From NCBI GenBank assembly GCA_031769625.1, contig JAUIMM010002015.1:42663-106662 (forward strand): 64,000 bases of DNA. Reading direction: 5' to 3'. This document shows positions 19,482 to 34,400 of this stretch, in pieces. The translations under genes were made by a program, and so were the position numbers. Position 1 is the first letter of the stretch, and the number at the start of each line of letters is the position of its first letter. The notes under the pieces are model-generated. The model did no database searches. It saw only the letters and a list, made by a program, of their open reading frames with translations, and was not told the origin of the DNA. The stretch comes from Taudactylus pleione (lineage: Eukaryota > Chordata > Amphibia > Anura > Myobatrachidae).

Positions 19482-22400
19482 GTGAGAGAGCTGTGCAAAC
19501 ACAGCAAGTGGCACCATGTGTCTGTGTCTCATCTGCATAGGGATGGAGATGGAATGCCCGGGTGTAAGGACGGGTGTTGTATCTGCAAACCACCATATTA
19601 CCCATTCCCTCTCTTCATCTGACTCGTTATCATATATGTAACATAGCACTTCCATGCTTTACATTTTCATTTCTATTTCCAATGAACCGATAACTCTCTC
19701 CCCTCAGTGCGGGCAGATTTTGGGGCTTATTCTCCCCCTGGGTCCACTCGGAAGCGTCACATCCGTTTTGCAGCGCACCATGACATCATCCTGCTGCGTG
19801 AGGTCATCCACCACAACCCGTTCTGGGTGCGAGAGTTCGGCCAGGTGTGGGCGGCGGTGGCAGAGAGAATGAGCAGCGCCCTGCATGGAGAGGGATTTGA
19901 GGTGGACGGGAGGAGATGCAGAGAGAGGACGGCTCTACTTCTGGACTATTATAAGAGGCAGAACTTCGCTATGCTGCGCAGGTGGGACCTTCTCTGCTCT
20001 GCACCCCTCTACTGCTACTGTGCATCCTAATCTGCACGCCTCCACTGCTACTGTGCATCCTAATCTGCACGCCTTCTCTGCTACTGTGCATCCTAATCTG
20101 CACGCCTTCTCTGCTACTGTGCATCCTAATCTGCACGCCTTCTCTGTTACTGTGCATCCTAATCTGCACGCCTCCACTGCTACTGTGCATCCTAATCTGC
20201 ACCCCTCTATTGCTACTGTGCATCCTAATCTGCACGCCTCCGCTGTTACTGTGCATCCTAATCTGCACTCCTCCACTGCTACTGTGCATCCTAATCTGCA
20301 CGCCTCCACTGTTACTGTGCATCCTAATCTGCACGCCTCCACTGCTACTGTGCATCCTAATCTGCACGCCTTCTCTGCTACTGTGCATCCTAATCTGCAC
20401 GCCTTCTCTGCTACTGTGCATCCTAATCTGCACGCCTCCACTGCTACTGTGCATCCTAATCTGCACGCCTCCACTGCTACTGTGTATCCTAATCTGCACG
20501 CCTTCTCTGCTACTGTGCATCCTAATCTGCACGCCTCCACTGCTACTGTGCATCCTAATCTGCACGCCTCCACTGCTACTGTGCATCCTAATCTGCACGC
20601 CTCCACTGCTACTGTGTATCCTAATCTGCACGCCTCCACTGCTACTGTGCATCCTAATCTGCACGCCTTCTCTGCTACTGTGCATCCTAATCTGCACGCC
20701 TCCACTGCTGCTGTGCATCCTAATCTGCACGCCTTCTCTGCTACTGTGCATCCTAATCTGCACGCCTACACTGCTACTGTGCATCCTAATCTGCACGCCT
20801 CCACTGCTACTGTGCATCCTAATCTGCACGCCTCCACTGCTACTGTGCATCCTAATCTGCATGCCTCCACTGCTACTGTGTACTTCTCTGATCCCCTCCA
20901 CTGCTACTCTGCGCACTTCCACTGCACATACCTCTCTGTCCTGCAACCTTCCATTGCTACTGTACATACCTCTCTGCTCTGTATTCCTCCACTGCTACTG
21001 TACATACCTCATTGCTCTGCATCCCTCCACTGCTACTGTACATACCTCATTGCTCTGCATCCCTCCACTGCTACTGTACATACCTCTCTGCTCTGCATTC
21101 CTCCACTGCTACTGTACGCTACTGTACACACCTCTCTGCTCTGCATTCCTCCACTGCTACTGTACACCCCTCTCTGCTCTGCATTCCTCCACTGCTACTG
21201 TACACACCTCTCTGCTCTGCATTCCTCCACTGCTACTGTACACACCTCTCTGCTCTGCATTCCTCCACTGCTACTGTACATACCTCATTGCTCTGCATCC
21301 CTCCACTGCTACTGTACATACCTCATTGCTCTGCATCCCTCCACTGCTACTGTACACCCCTCTCTGCTCTGCATTCCTCCACTGCTACTGTACACCCCTC
21401 TCTGCTCTGCATCCCTCCACTGCTACTGTACATACCTCTCTGCTCTGCATTCCTCCACTGCTACTGTACACCCCTCTGCAGTGTGCACCTCTCCACTGCT
21501 ACTGTACAATATGATTTGCGCTTTTACCCTTAAGTGTAGGCTTTATGCTAGTTTCTTTTGGGTTGGGTATGGGAGACCGGCAGTTCATGAACTGGGGTTC
21601 ACGCAGGTGCAAAAAGTCCCCGTTGGAAGGAGCCGGTCTGTCAGTGGCGGAGGCTCTGGGAAGGAGCAGGGGTGTGGGAGCAAACAGCATCTGAAGATGA
21701 TGAATGTTCCTGCAAACAAAATATTGTATTTGCGGAGCTTGATGATTTTAGGTCCCTATACTAGTGTATGGGGGCTGAAAGGTAAACAGGAGATATAATA
21801 TCTTCTGCGTTACCTAATGAATGGATCCAATATTTAATTTCTACAAAAGTATATGAAAATATTGACTTTCACCTACTTTTTTAGAAATGAAGTGATGATG
21901 AATATGGCCCTAAATCTGCATGTCAGCATTTCTACTCCTTTTGTTCATAGAGCCGCTGCTTTTTTTTTTTTCCACTGGCAGTCTGGAGGCTTCGGTACTC
22001 TGGAGTTGTAATATGCTTTTATTGGGGATAGGTACGGGATGCCGGCGGGCTGAATTCCGACGCTGGCATTTCCGACACTGTCAGAATACCGACACTTGTC
22101 GGTCAGTATTCTAACCCTCCTCCTCTCCCTACCCTAACCCTCCCTCCCCGGTGCCTGAACCTAACCTCCACCCTAGTGCCTAGCCCTAACTCTCCCCCTA
22201 ACCTCGCTACTTACCGTCGGGATGCAGGAGCCAAGATTCAGATAGGTGTCAGGCTGCCAGCGCCGGGATTCAGATAGGTATCAGGATGCCAGCGCCGGGA
22301 TTCTCATAGGTGTTGGGATGCCGGCGCTGGCATTCTAAAGGTGCCTACACACTATGTGATTTTTATGCACGATTTGACTGATTCCGATGCATTGCAGCGA

Positions 22401-25400
22401 CAAATTCGTGTAGTGTTCACCAACGATAACTATGCCGATGCACGGTCCCGCGGGTCGTTTGTCGTATCCTCAGATCTTACCTACATGCAGTAGGATCTGG
22501 CAATCTCCTTAACGAGATTAAGGTTGTTGGTCAGATGTCTCAGTTAAAAAACACAATATCGTATGTCCGGGAGTGCCGGGGAGATCAAGGGAAATAGTTG
22601 ACGACATTGCATGGTTTGCGCGTCGTCTAGTGTGTAGGCACCTTTAGCACCGGGATCCCGACTGTCGGGATTTTAACCACATCCCAGCTGTTGTACTATT
22701 CAAGCATATTTGATATAGGTAAGCTGATTTATATGTGCAGGAATGCCCATGGAATGGATATATACAAACACACTTTAAGAAGCAAAATGAGGCTGAAGTG
22801 TCAAATGGGGCTTTTAAGTCACTGATGGTCCTAACGTCTTAGAAGCATTGCTTTTGAAGAGACCTTGTTACTCTCTTCTTGTAGTGGAAAAACAGAAGCA
22901 GATGGCTGGAGCAGAGCGGAATCTGACATGTAGCATAATATCCAATGCAAAACCCATACAGAAATCTCTCTTACCTAATGTGCGCTGGATTTGTCTGACC
23001 AGTTCCGCAGTACAGATTCTCCATCACTCTTGCAGTCCAGGTTGTTCTGACACAAAGTTATATTTACTAAGCGGTGGTTTTGACCTCAAGATTTAAAAGG
23101 GCAACAATATTAAATGCATTTAATATTATTGCCCTTTTAAATCCTGCAACCAGAATCGCCAAAAACCAACAGCTTTCAACAAATATACAACCAAGTCATC
23201 AGAACAATTTTTATTTTATTTTATAAAGAATAATATGTAAATATAACAAAATAAATATATTTATTTTGGAGCCAAATATCATTGAGGAAGATTCAATTAA
23301 GTGTGAGGTCCCAGTGGGATATTACTGGTGCGAAACATTGCTTAATATATATTAAGCTTTGTGTTCTGTATTTTAATAACAGGAAATGAGTGCAGCCAGA
23401 CCTTGCGCTAATACCGAATATTCATCTCATTGCAAACTGTACATTTGTCAGTCTATGTATATGTAATTTGTTGGCAAATTTTGACCTGTTAAATGCTGCT
23501 CCGTGGTATAACTTTTTATTACTTTGCACTCGTTTGCTCTTCCTCCCAAGGCTGGGTACACTATATTGAGTGCATCGGCACATGTATACCCGATATGTCT
23601 GTGAACGACGTTGTTCACAGACATATTAGGTCGGCCCTGCAGCACTGCTGACCCACACAATGGCTGCAGGATCCATCCGCCGAAACTGACCTCGCAACTG
23701 GGCGGGCAAATTTACATATCCGCCCAGTTGTGATGTCAGGCCAGATATATCGAGCGGGTGATTGGTAATTGTGTATAGCTTACAAATTGGCCGCTCAGAT
23801 GGAGAATCGGTCTGCTATTTCATTGATTCCATTGATCAGCTGACCAATAAACTTTCAGATGTTGGTGTGTTTTTATTCATGAGGCCAACTCTATGTTTGA
23901 GATAATCAAGGACAGTGTCTCCCAACTCCAGTCCTCAGGGAACCTTAACAGTGCATGTTTCCATTCTCCATGCTTCAGCAGGCGTGGTACTAATTACTTG
24001 TGATTCTGTGAGGAAACCTGAAAAACATGCACTGTTAGGGTTTCCTGAGGATTGGAGTTGGGAAACGCTGATCTAGGGGAATGCAATTGCTACTGGTAGA
24101 TGCATTTGTGACTTTTGACAAAGTGTAGGGAAATAACACTGTTAAAAATACAGTTGAACAATATTTGCAAGCATCCAGAAACTATCATTGGCTGCTAAAG
24201 CCTTAGGAGCATATACAATTGGGAACAAGGTTTTCTCCACAAAAAAAATCACGTGGCCCTTGCACCCAAATGTGGAATACCGTGGTTATGCACGCTCCTG
24301 GTACCCGCGGTATTCAATAAAAAGAAAAATGCACACAGGGTTTTCAGCACCGAAAACCCTGCGGTCGGAGGGAAAAAATAAAAAAGGTACTTTCCTGTCC
24401 GTTGGTCTCCGGTGGTCTCCACGGCTCCCGGTCATCTCCCCATCTTTGCACTGGGGAGGGGCCTGCTGGGAGTCGAGGGGGCTGCTGCAACATGTAATAC
24501 TCCCTGCAGTTGTTTCCAGGGGGGCTCTCACACATACGGGGGTCACATAGACACTCTCATACACACTCACACATACTTACATACACTGACAGAACATACT
24601 TACACACACTCACACATACTTACATACACTGACAGAACATACTTACACACACCGCTGTTGGAGGAAGAAAGCTCCGCTTCGGAAAGGTGAGTATTTACTG
24701 ACTATTGAAGCTAATTGGAAACTTCCAATTGCCTAATTAGTCATTAGGAGGGGTGGTGCCGGGGCCCAGAGCATTACCCGACCATTTTTCCTAAATAATG
24801 GATTTTAGGAAAAATTATTTGTGCTCTGCAGGTGCGCAAAAAAGAAAAACCTCCCAGCAATCAAAATAATCAAGAACCTAATTGAATAGCAGGAAAAACA
24901 CAGATGCAGGATTTTTGCTATTCTAGCGCCTAATTGAATATGCCCCTTAAACTGTTCAACGTCTCTCGCTACCCTGGGCAAAGTATCCTGGTAAATTATC
25001 GATTTTAAAGTAGATAATATTTTTTTAAAAACTGCTTTTTATTAATATCCATACATGGCTTATCTTATTAAGCCTAGTACACATTGTGCGAATCACTCTG
25101 CAGCTAAAGGTGCCCATGCATCTGCGACGGATCGTCGCGATGCAGGGATGCGATCAGAAATTTCCAATAGCCCACCATCGATGTTCAGCGATCCATCGCC
25201 GGATCGCTGACATTTGACATGTTAAATGTCCCCGATTTGACGATCGCGATCATTTTTTGATCACGATCGTCAAATCAACAAAATCCAACATGTTGGATTT
25301 CTGCGATCCTTGCAATGCCGGGTTGCAGCATCGCAAGATCGCGGCAATCCGTCGCATATGTATGGGGCCCATTAGATGAATGCTCCAGTCCTTGGAGTGA

Positions 25401-28400
25401 TTATTTGATCAGTATCAACCCAGTACACAGAGCTATTTTAGCTCCATGTGTACACTCTTCTATGGTATCAGGAGGTCGGGTATTTTAGTTTTTAAGCAGC
25501 TCATAAAATGCGACTTCTCAATCTGACCGTTGCAGGAACATTTGAAGCCATTTATGGGCAAACACTCAAGCATACACACTGTACAATTATCGGGCTGATT
25601 GGTTCGATAATTGTGTAGTGTGTACCTAAAAGCCCCTATACACCAGCGACGGACTGTCGCTATCCTGAGATGCCGGGTTGGAAGATTGGTGAAATCCAAC
25701 GTGTTGGATTTCACTGATTTGCAAATCGGTGAAATTTAACATGTATAATTTCACCAATCCTCCGATGAATTGTGGAACATTGATGGTCGCTGGTCGGCAT
25801 TTCTGACTGGGGGATTGGTGTTTCCGATCAGATTACAGGATCGTGCAAGTGTATGGGACTCTTAAGACTTTAAAATCCCTCAACTTTTCCCAGTGTCACA
25901 CCCATCTGTCCAAATTGCCTCATCACTAATCCACTCCTCTCTCATCATCACTTACGAACTGTCAGCAGAAAGTAAAAGCTCACACATCCTACAATGATCT
26001 CCTTTTTAAAAAAAATAAAAATTATTTATATATATATATATCTCTCTATCTTCTGCTTCTATTAGCGCCTACCTCCCAAAATGACCCAATTCCAGTAGGG
26101 ACAAAATGCTCTGTTCCTGGACTTCACTCTTAATTTATGATTGCTGTCACCTGTGTTGAACTTCTTGGTAAAAAAAGGAAAAGGTGTTTCAACACAGGTG
26201 ATGGCAGTCATAACTTGAGAGGGAAATCCAGGAACCGAGCATTTCATCCCTCCTGGATTGGGCCATGTTGGGAGTTATGAATAGCTAGTGATATATTGCC
26301 AAATCCAGGTCTTCCACAGATCTCCAGTACAGACACACATCTGATTCATGACCGTATAGAAATCCAGCAAACCTCAGACACATCACCTGTCTTATATCAG
26401 TCTCTAAAATCCTTTAACTGTACCCTATGGAATGCATGTTCATTGTGAAACATTAAAGCCGGGTACACATTAGACGGCATGCAAACGATTCGATTGCGAT
26501 TTCTCTGGAACTCCCATACCAACGATATTGTTCGTACACACTGAGAGATTTTACAAACGATATACGTGAGTCGTTCGACACTAGCAAATTGTTGGATTTC
26601 TGGCTAGGAAGACGTATCGTTTGTTGTTCGTAGCATACATACTGCAAGATTTGCTCCTAGTCATTAGCGACATTTTTAAAATTGAGTTGCATGTACAGAT
26701 GTCGCTAGCGAGCCGCGGGAACATGCATCGTTAGTGATATAGGGCATACACACTGAATGATTAAAATAATTTGTCATAATGATTGGTCGTTGTCTGCAAA
26801 TTAATTTAAAATGTTGTCTAGTGTGTACCCAGCTTTACCTCCATTTATGACCTCTTATCTCTAACAAATTCAATCTTCTAACAATATCAGAAACTTGGGT
26901 CACGTAATCAGTCACTGCCTGCAGCTCATTTACATGGTGGTCTCTACTTCATACACACCCCCAGGCCTAGAGGCAGACAAGAGGAGGGGTTGGGTTAAGG
27001 CCCCCATACAACAGCAATCTGAAAACCACAATTGAACAATTTGAAGATTTGTTGCCCGATCTGAAGGTGCATATCCACTATGCGATTGAGGAAAGACAGT
27101 ACGATTACAACATTGTAATCGTACAGTCGTTCCTGATCCTGTATAGTGCCTACACTGAACGATATGTCGTTCAGTGTAGGCTCCCTCCCTCATCCCCGAA
27201 CATGCTCAATCCGTCGTCATCGGCAGATTGACCAGCACGTTCAGGCGATGATTGATGCCGAAAATTAACAGCGGAAGTACACATCGCTGGTTGTTTTCGA
27301 CATTTTTATGCCCGATTTGTGAACGATTAATGGGCGATTGAACGATAACGATGTCATTATCGCTCAATCGCTCATTTTTATCTCCTAGTGGATACGCTGC
27401 ATTAGGATTTCCCATTCTAGCAATCTGCGCCCATACACTACAGATCTTTTTCAGTGATTTGCAGATAATTTTCAGCAAACACGATCTCCCTTTACCCCTT
27501 TCCTCATGCACACTCACATTTCTGCCTTGTATACCTTTACTCACACTTTTGAGGTACATGCAATCAGGAGTTTCAACTTTTTTTTTTTCTCTCTGCGTAT
27601 TGCTATGATCTGTCTGGCTACCTTATTTCTTATCCTCTGACATTCCCACTATTGTCATTGGTGATTTCAATTGTCTTTGTACCTCCAAACTACTTAACAT
27701 CCTCTCTAGGCCTCTCCCAATGGGTTGTCTCCTCTACTAATCCACTGTCTTGATTTATGTATCAAAGCTGGGAGAGAGATAAAATTGTGAGAGATAAAGT
27801 ACTAACCAATTAGCTTCCAATTTACATTTTGCAGGCTGTGTTTTCAAAATGATAGTTAGGAGCTGATTGGTTGGCGATTTATTTGTTACAATTTTATCTC
27901 TGCCAGCTTTGATACATATTCCCCACAGCCTATAAAATGTAAGTTAGAAGGTGATTGGTGATATTTCTCTCCCAGCTTTGATACATTTATCGTCCATACA
28001 TGCCCGCGCATCGCAGATCGTTGGTTGGTTGGAGGCACCGAAAAATGCACTATATTAACGATATGATTGATATCGTTCATATTGTGCATTTTAATCATAC
28101 GGTGTGTAGCACCATAAAAGAGAGCAGAAACTGAGAATAATACACTTAGGGGCCTATGCAGTGATCGCGGAGAGCAAAAAACAATTGTGGGTCCCAGGGA
28201 TCCCTCACTTTCAAATATTGCGGTCCTACTTCACTGTTTTTGGGTCCCATTACATATTATGGGGGGGTGAGGGCAGGCAGCAGTTTGGACAGAGCTGGGG
28301 GCAGTTACCAGTTGGGATAGAGGGGGTTAAGGGCAATCCGCAGTAGGGGTAGAGCTGGGGGTAAAGGCATGGAGAAGATGTGGTAGAGCTGGGGCTAGAT

Positions 28401-31400
28401 AGGGAGTTAGGGCGGGCAGAGCTGGGGGCAGGGAGGGATAAGTGCAGACCGTAGTTGTGACAGTGCTAGGGGCAGGTAGTTGTGGGGGTAGTAAGGGGGC
28501 AAGGGTAGATTGCAGCTAGGGCAGTACTGGGGTAAGGAAGAGGATAGGGGCAGACAGTACTAAGGGTAGGGAGGGGGTAAGGATAGATAGCTACTGGGGC
28601 AAGGAGGTGGTTAGGGACAGGCAGTGCTGGGTGTATGGAGGGGGCAAGTGTAGATAGCTGGGGCAGGACTGGTGGCAAGGAGGAGGTTAGGGACTGCTGG
28701 GTGTAGGGAGGGTACAAGAGTAGATAGCTGGGGCACTATTGGGGGTAAGGAGGAGGTTAGGGACAGGCAGTGCTGGGGGTAAGGAGGAGGTTAGGGGACA
28801 GGCAGTGCCGGGAGTAAGGAGGAGGTTAGGGACAGGCAATGCTGGGGGTAAGGTGGGGGCTGCACACAGTTAGCAGTCAGGGTAAATGGGAAATACAGCT
28901 ACACAGTTGGGGATAGTGAAGGCATGCACAGTTACACAGTCAGGATTAGTGGTGGGGGGAGGGGGAGCGCACAGCTGGCCAGTAATATTACTAGTGGAAG
29001 GGCCACACAGCCGGCCAGTGAGTAAGTGACACCAGGGATAGGGGTCCTCACCTTTCAAGTTGCTTCTCTCCACCAGCACCGTGTTCACCTGTTTCTGCAG
29101 CACCAACAAGTCTGAAGTGTTCTGCACCGCAGCCTATACCTCTCCCGCCCACAGCCAACAATTTCCTCGCCTGGGTCCGACATCCCCACGGACACCCCTC
29201 CCCCTTCCTTGGGTCCGAGATCCTCACTGAGGCACAGTGAAAGTAGAGTTGCTGTGGTGGCGACGGCAGCAGAGTGTGTGAGAGAGGGATGGAGTGTGGC
29301 TTAGTGAGCCGGGAGCACAGGAGGAAGAGTCTGTCTAACTGAGACTCTGAGAGGAGCGGGTGGCATGGCACGTGCAGAATGCAGACACGGAGGGGGAGGC
29401 GCAAGCAACGGGGATTCTGGGAGCTGTAGTGAAGAGCATGTGCCAGCTGCAATTGGTTGAGAAGCCGCCGGCGGTGATTGGTTGCTGCAGCACTACACAG
29501 GACAAACCGCGTCTTACAGGACCCGCTCAGTTTAAAAAAACGGGTTCCAAAGTTCCTGTAGCGTGTAAAAACGCGCTATAGCGCATATTTTGCAATCCCT
29601 GCCTATGTATCAATGCTGGGAGAGAGATAAAATTGTGAGAGATAAAGTACTATCCAATCAGCTTCCAATTTACATTTTGCAGGCTGTGTTTAAAAAATGA
29701 TAGTTAGGAGCTGATTGATTGCTAATTTTTTACATACAATTTTATCTCTCTCCCAGCTTTGATGCATAAATAGATAAAGAAATCTATCTACAAAACATGA
29801 CCTGTCGGGTGTACTTGAGAACTGGAGTTGAGGAGCACTGCACTAGGGGCCTATGTATCAAGCCATTTTTTACATAAAATTATGCAGAAACTGCAGTTTC
29901 TGCATAATTTTATGTATCGATCCTATGTACTAATGGCACATTGCAGATTTCACAGAAGTCTCCTGCAAAGTGGTAATTAGCACTTCAGATCGCAGTCCCC
30001 ATTATAAGCTATTCGGAGTTTAGCACCGGTGTAGTTTACACCATCTTTAGATCTTTAGAGAAATCTTTCGATCTCTCCTCTTGCAGCCCCCGGCCAGTCC
30101 CGGAAGCTGACACTATGCGCATGCGCAGTGTCGGCTTCCCCCAGAGAAGTCTTTCACTTCAGTGAAAGACTTTTTGACGAAATGCCGGGAATATATCTCA
30201 CATGGACAGCGGTTACCACAACCGTTGTCCCTGCGAATTCTCGGTAGTACATAGCCGGGATATTTTCATTAAAAATGAAAATATTCATGGCGAGATGGAT
30301 TGTTAATAATCACGGTAGTACCGCGATTATGAATACATAGGCCCCACGGTTTTCAGGACTGTGTCCTACTTATTTAATTGCACCTTCAGTATTCCTTTCT
30401 CTGGCTCCACCTCCTCTCCAATTCCTTTAAAAATTGGAATACTACCAGGCTCAGTCCTAGGTCCTCTGCTCTTCTCTATCTATACCACATCTCATGGAGA
30501 AATAAAAGTTCATTTGGCTTTCAGGACCATCTCTATGCAGATTATATCCAAATGTACTTATCCTCACCAGCTCTTTCACCAACTGTGTTGGCTCATGTCA
30601 CTGACTGCCTCTGTAATTTTTTCTTTGATGTTCTCTCGCCACCTCAATCTTGGGGACCTATGTATTAATAATCGCGGTACTGCCACGATTATTAACCAGG
30701 GATCGTAAAATACTCGTATAGCGCGTTTTTACGCACTACAGGCTGTTGGGGACCCAATTTTAAAAACTAAGTGGGTCCTGCAGAACCCGGTGTGTGCAGC
30801 GCCACCGCAGCTAATAGTCGCCGGCGGCGTCTTCACAACCAACCAGCCGGCGGCGTTTCCTCATCTAGTCCCCACCCCTCCGGTCCTCATCCAATCTCCA
30901 GGCAGCTCCGACCAGCAAGACACCGGGACTGCCAGGCTCAGCCCACTCCCCTGGTGCAGCAGTGAAGTAGCACCTCCACCCTAGCCAATCCCTCGCTACC
31001 TGTTTCCCCAGTCAATCACTGCCTTATGGTGTGTACACACGTAGCGATATAAATGAGCGATTTGGACGTTATTGTTCATATCGTTATCGTTCAAATCGAT
31101 CATTTTTTGGTCCCTATCAACTTGCCATCGACCAGCGATGTGCGGCCACGTATGGACGATGGCGATATCATCCATTGGCCGTGCATGCAGGTCAACTTGC
31201 TCGATATCGAGCAGGTTACTATAGGGACCCGTCACTATAGTTGTCGGTAAGTTGGTGGTGTGCTAGATGATCGATATCGATCATCCAGCAGACCAGGGAG
31301 GCTGCAGGATGATCAGCCAGCGATATCGTATCGCTGGCTGATCGCTACGTGTGTATGCACCATATGTCTCTTCAGCCAATTGCAGCCTGCAGTGTCTTCC

Positions 31401-34400
31401 TCCCCCTCTCTAAGCCCGCCAGTGCAGCGCCTTAATCTGCTGAGGACTCTTTCCTTCAGCTCAGGTCAGCACCATGTACCGCAGAGATTGACCAGCACAC
31501 CCAGTGCAGCCACCCTCCTCCTCCACAAATGTAAGCGCTGCTCTCTGTTACTGCCCCATGATGTGTGCTTTGTGTATGGGCAGCGATTGAACGATAACGA
31601 TGTCATTATCGCTCAATCGCTCATTTTTATCTCCTAGTGGATACGCTGCATTAGGATTTCCCATTCTAGCAATCTGCGCCCATACACTACAGATCTTTTT
31701 CAGTGATTTGCAGATAATTTTCAGCAAACACGATCTCCCTTTACCCCTTTCCTCATGCACACTCACATTTCTGCCTTGTATACCTTTACTCACACTTTTG
31801 AGGTACATGCAATCAGGAGTTTCAACTTTTTTTTTTTCTCTCTGCGTATTGCTATGATCTGTCTGGCTACCTTATTTCTTATCCTCTGACATTCCCACTA
31901 TTGTCATTGGTGATTTCAATTGTCTTTGTACCTCCAAACTACTTAACATCCTCTCTAGGCCTCTCCCAATGGGTTGTCTCCTCTACTAATCCACTGTCTT
32001 GATTTATGTTTCAAAGCTGGGAGAGAGATAAAATTGTGAGAGATAAAGTACTAACCAATTAGCTTCCAATTTACATTTTGCAGGCTGTGTTTTCAAAATG
32101 ATAGTTAGGAGCTGATTGGTTGGCGATTTATTTGTTACAATTTTATCTCTGCCAGCTTTGATACATATTCCCCACAGCCTATAAAATGTAAGTTAGAAGG
32201 TGATTGGTGATATTTCTCTCCCAGCTTTGATACATTTATCGTCCATACATGCCCGCGCATCGCAGATCGTTGGTTGGTTGGAGGCACCGAAAAATGCACT
32301 ATATTAACGATATGATTGATATCGTTCATATTGTGCATTTTAATCATACGGTGTGTAGCACCATAAAAGAGAGCAGAAACTGAGAATAATACACTTAGGG
32401 GCCTATGCAGTGATCGCGGAGAGCAAAAAACAATTGTGGGTCCCAGGGATCCCTCACTTTCAAATATTGCGGTCCTACTTCACTGTTTTTGGGTCCCATT
32501 ACATATTATGGGGGGGTGAGGGCAGGCAGCAGTTTGGACAGAGCTGGGGGCAGTTACCAGTTGGGATAGAGGGGGTTAAGGGCAATCCGCAGTAGGGGTA
32601 GAGCTGGGGGTAAAGGCATGGAGAAGATGTGGTAGAGCTGGGGCTAGATAGGGAGTTAGGGCGGGCAGAGCTGGGGGCAGGGAGGGATAAGTGCAGACCG
32701 TAGTTGTGACAGTGCTAGGGGCAGGTAGTTGTGGGGGTAGTAAGGGGGCAAGGGTAGATTGCAGCTAGGGCAGTACTGGGGTAAGGAAGAGGATAGGGGC
32801 AGACAGTACTAAGGGTAGGGAGGGGGTAAGGATAGATGGCTACTGGGGCAAGGAGGTGGTTAGGGACAGGCAGTGCTGGGTGTATGGAGGGGGCAAGTGT
32901 AGATAGCTGGGGCAGGACTGGTGGCAAGGAGGAGGTTAGGGACTGCTGGGTGTAGGGAGGGTACAAGAGTAGATAGCTGGGGCACTATTGGGGGTAAGGA
33001 GGAGGTTAGGGACAGGCAGTGCTGGGGGTAAGGAGGAGGTTAGGGGACAGGCAGTGCCGGGAGTAAGGAGGAGGTTAGGGACAGGCAATGCTGGGGGTAA
33101 GGTGGGGGCTGCACACAGTTAGCAGTCAGGGTAAATGGGAAATACAGCTACACAGTTGGGGATAGTGAAGGCATGCACAGTTACACAGTCAGGATTAGTG
33201 GTGGGGGGAGGGGGAGCGCACAGCTGGCCAGTAATATTACTAGTGGAAGGGCCACACAGCCGGCCAGTGAGTAAGTGACACCAGGGATAGGGGTCCTCAC
33301 CTTTCAAGTTGCTTCTCTCCACCAGCACCGTGTTCACCTGTTTCTGCAGCACCAACAAGTCTGAAGTGTTCTGCACCGCAGCCTATACCTCTCCCGCCCA
33401 CAGCCAACAATTTCCTCGCCTGGGTCCGACATCCCCACGGACACCCCTCCCCCTTCCTTGGGTCCGAGATCCTCACTGAGGCACAGTGAAAGTAGAGTTG
33501 CTGTGGTGGCGACGGCAGCAGAGTGTGTGAGAGAGGGATGGAGTGTGGCTTAGTGAGCCGGGAGCACAGGAGGAAGAGTCTGTCTAACTGAGACTCTGAG
33601 AGGAGCGGGTGGCATGGCACGTGCAGAATGCAGACACGGAGGGGGAGGCGCAAGCAACGGGGATTCTGGGAGCTGTAGTGAAGAGCATGTGCCAGCTGCA
33701 ATTGGTTGAGAAGCCGCCGGCGGTGATTGGTTGCTGCAGCACTACACAGGACAAACCGCGTCTTACAGGACCCGCTCAGTTTAAAAAAACGGGTTCCAAA
33801 GTTCCTGTAGCGTGTAAAAACGCGCTATAGCGCATATTTTGCAATCCCTGCCTATGTATCAATGCTGGGAGAGAGATAAAATTGTGAGAGATAAAGTACT
33901 ATCCAATCAGCTTCCAATTTACATTTTGCAGGCTGTGTTTAAAAAATGATAGTTAGGAGCTGATTGATTGCTAATTTTTTACATACAATTTTATCTCTCT
34001 CCCAGCTTTGATGCATAAATAGATAAAGAAATCTATCTACAAAACATGACCTGTCGGGTGTACTTGAGAACTGGAGTTGAGGAGCACTGCACTAGGGGCC
34101 TATGTATCAAGCCATTTTTTACATAAAATTATGCAGAAACTGCAGTTTCTGCATAATTTTATGTATCGATCCTATGTACTAATGGCACATTGCAGATTTC
34201 ACAGAAGTCTCCTGCAAAGTGGTAATTAGCACTTCAGATCGCAGTCCCCATTATAAGCTATTCGGAGTTTAGCACCGGTGTAGTTTACACCATCTTTAGA
34301 TCTTTAGAGAAATCTTTCGATCTCTCCTCTTGCAGCCCCCGGCCAGTCCCGGAAGCTGACACTATGCGCATGCGCAGTGTCGGCTTCCCCCAGAGAAGTC

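Larger units (their letters stand above)
27334..31582 (+). repeat. 4,249-bp tandem duplication, copy 1
   Basis: It is repeated immediately downstream (31583-35831) at a constant offset of 4,249 bases. I found only two differences: A27761 against T32010 and A28589 against G32838. Contents in order are the end of a MITE, an L2-like endonuclease fragment, a palindromic MITE (27752-27920), a CTATGCAGTGATCGC-end element with a G-rich GGGGGTAAGGAGGAGGTTAG tract (28149-29600), another palindromic MITE (29602-29768), a CCTATGTATCAAGCC-end element (about 29847-30350), an L2-like reverse transcriptase fragment (30357-30652) and a GTGTACACACGTAGCG MITE (31027-31362). Confidence 0.95.

Noticed and set aside
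20001..20882. CRISPR-like array of 33-bp repeats
   Set aside because: The units are head to tail with no unique spacers, in a vertebrate intron.
19885..21798. 637-codon and 510-codon open frames on the plus strand, and 256/332-codon frames on the minus strand
   Set aside because: They run through the 33-bp and 38-bp minisatellites. The unit length and composition keep frames open in several phases on both strands, so they carry no coding signal. Only the first part of the region overlaps a real exon (19708-19981).
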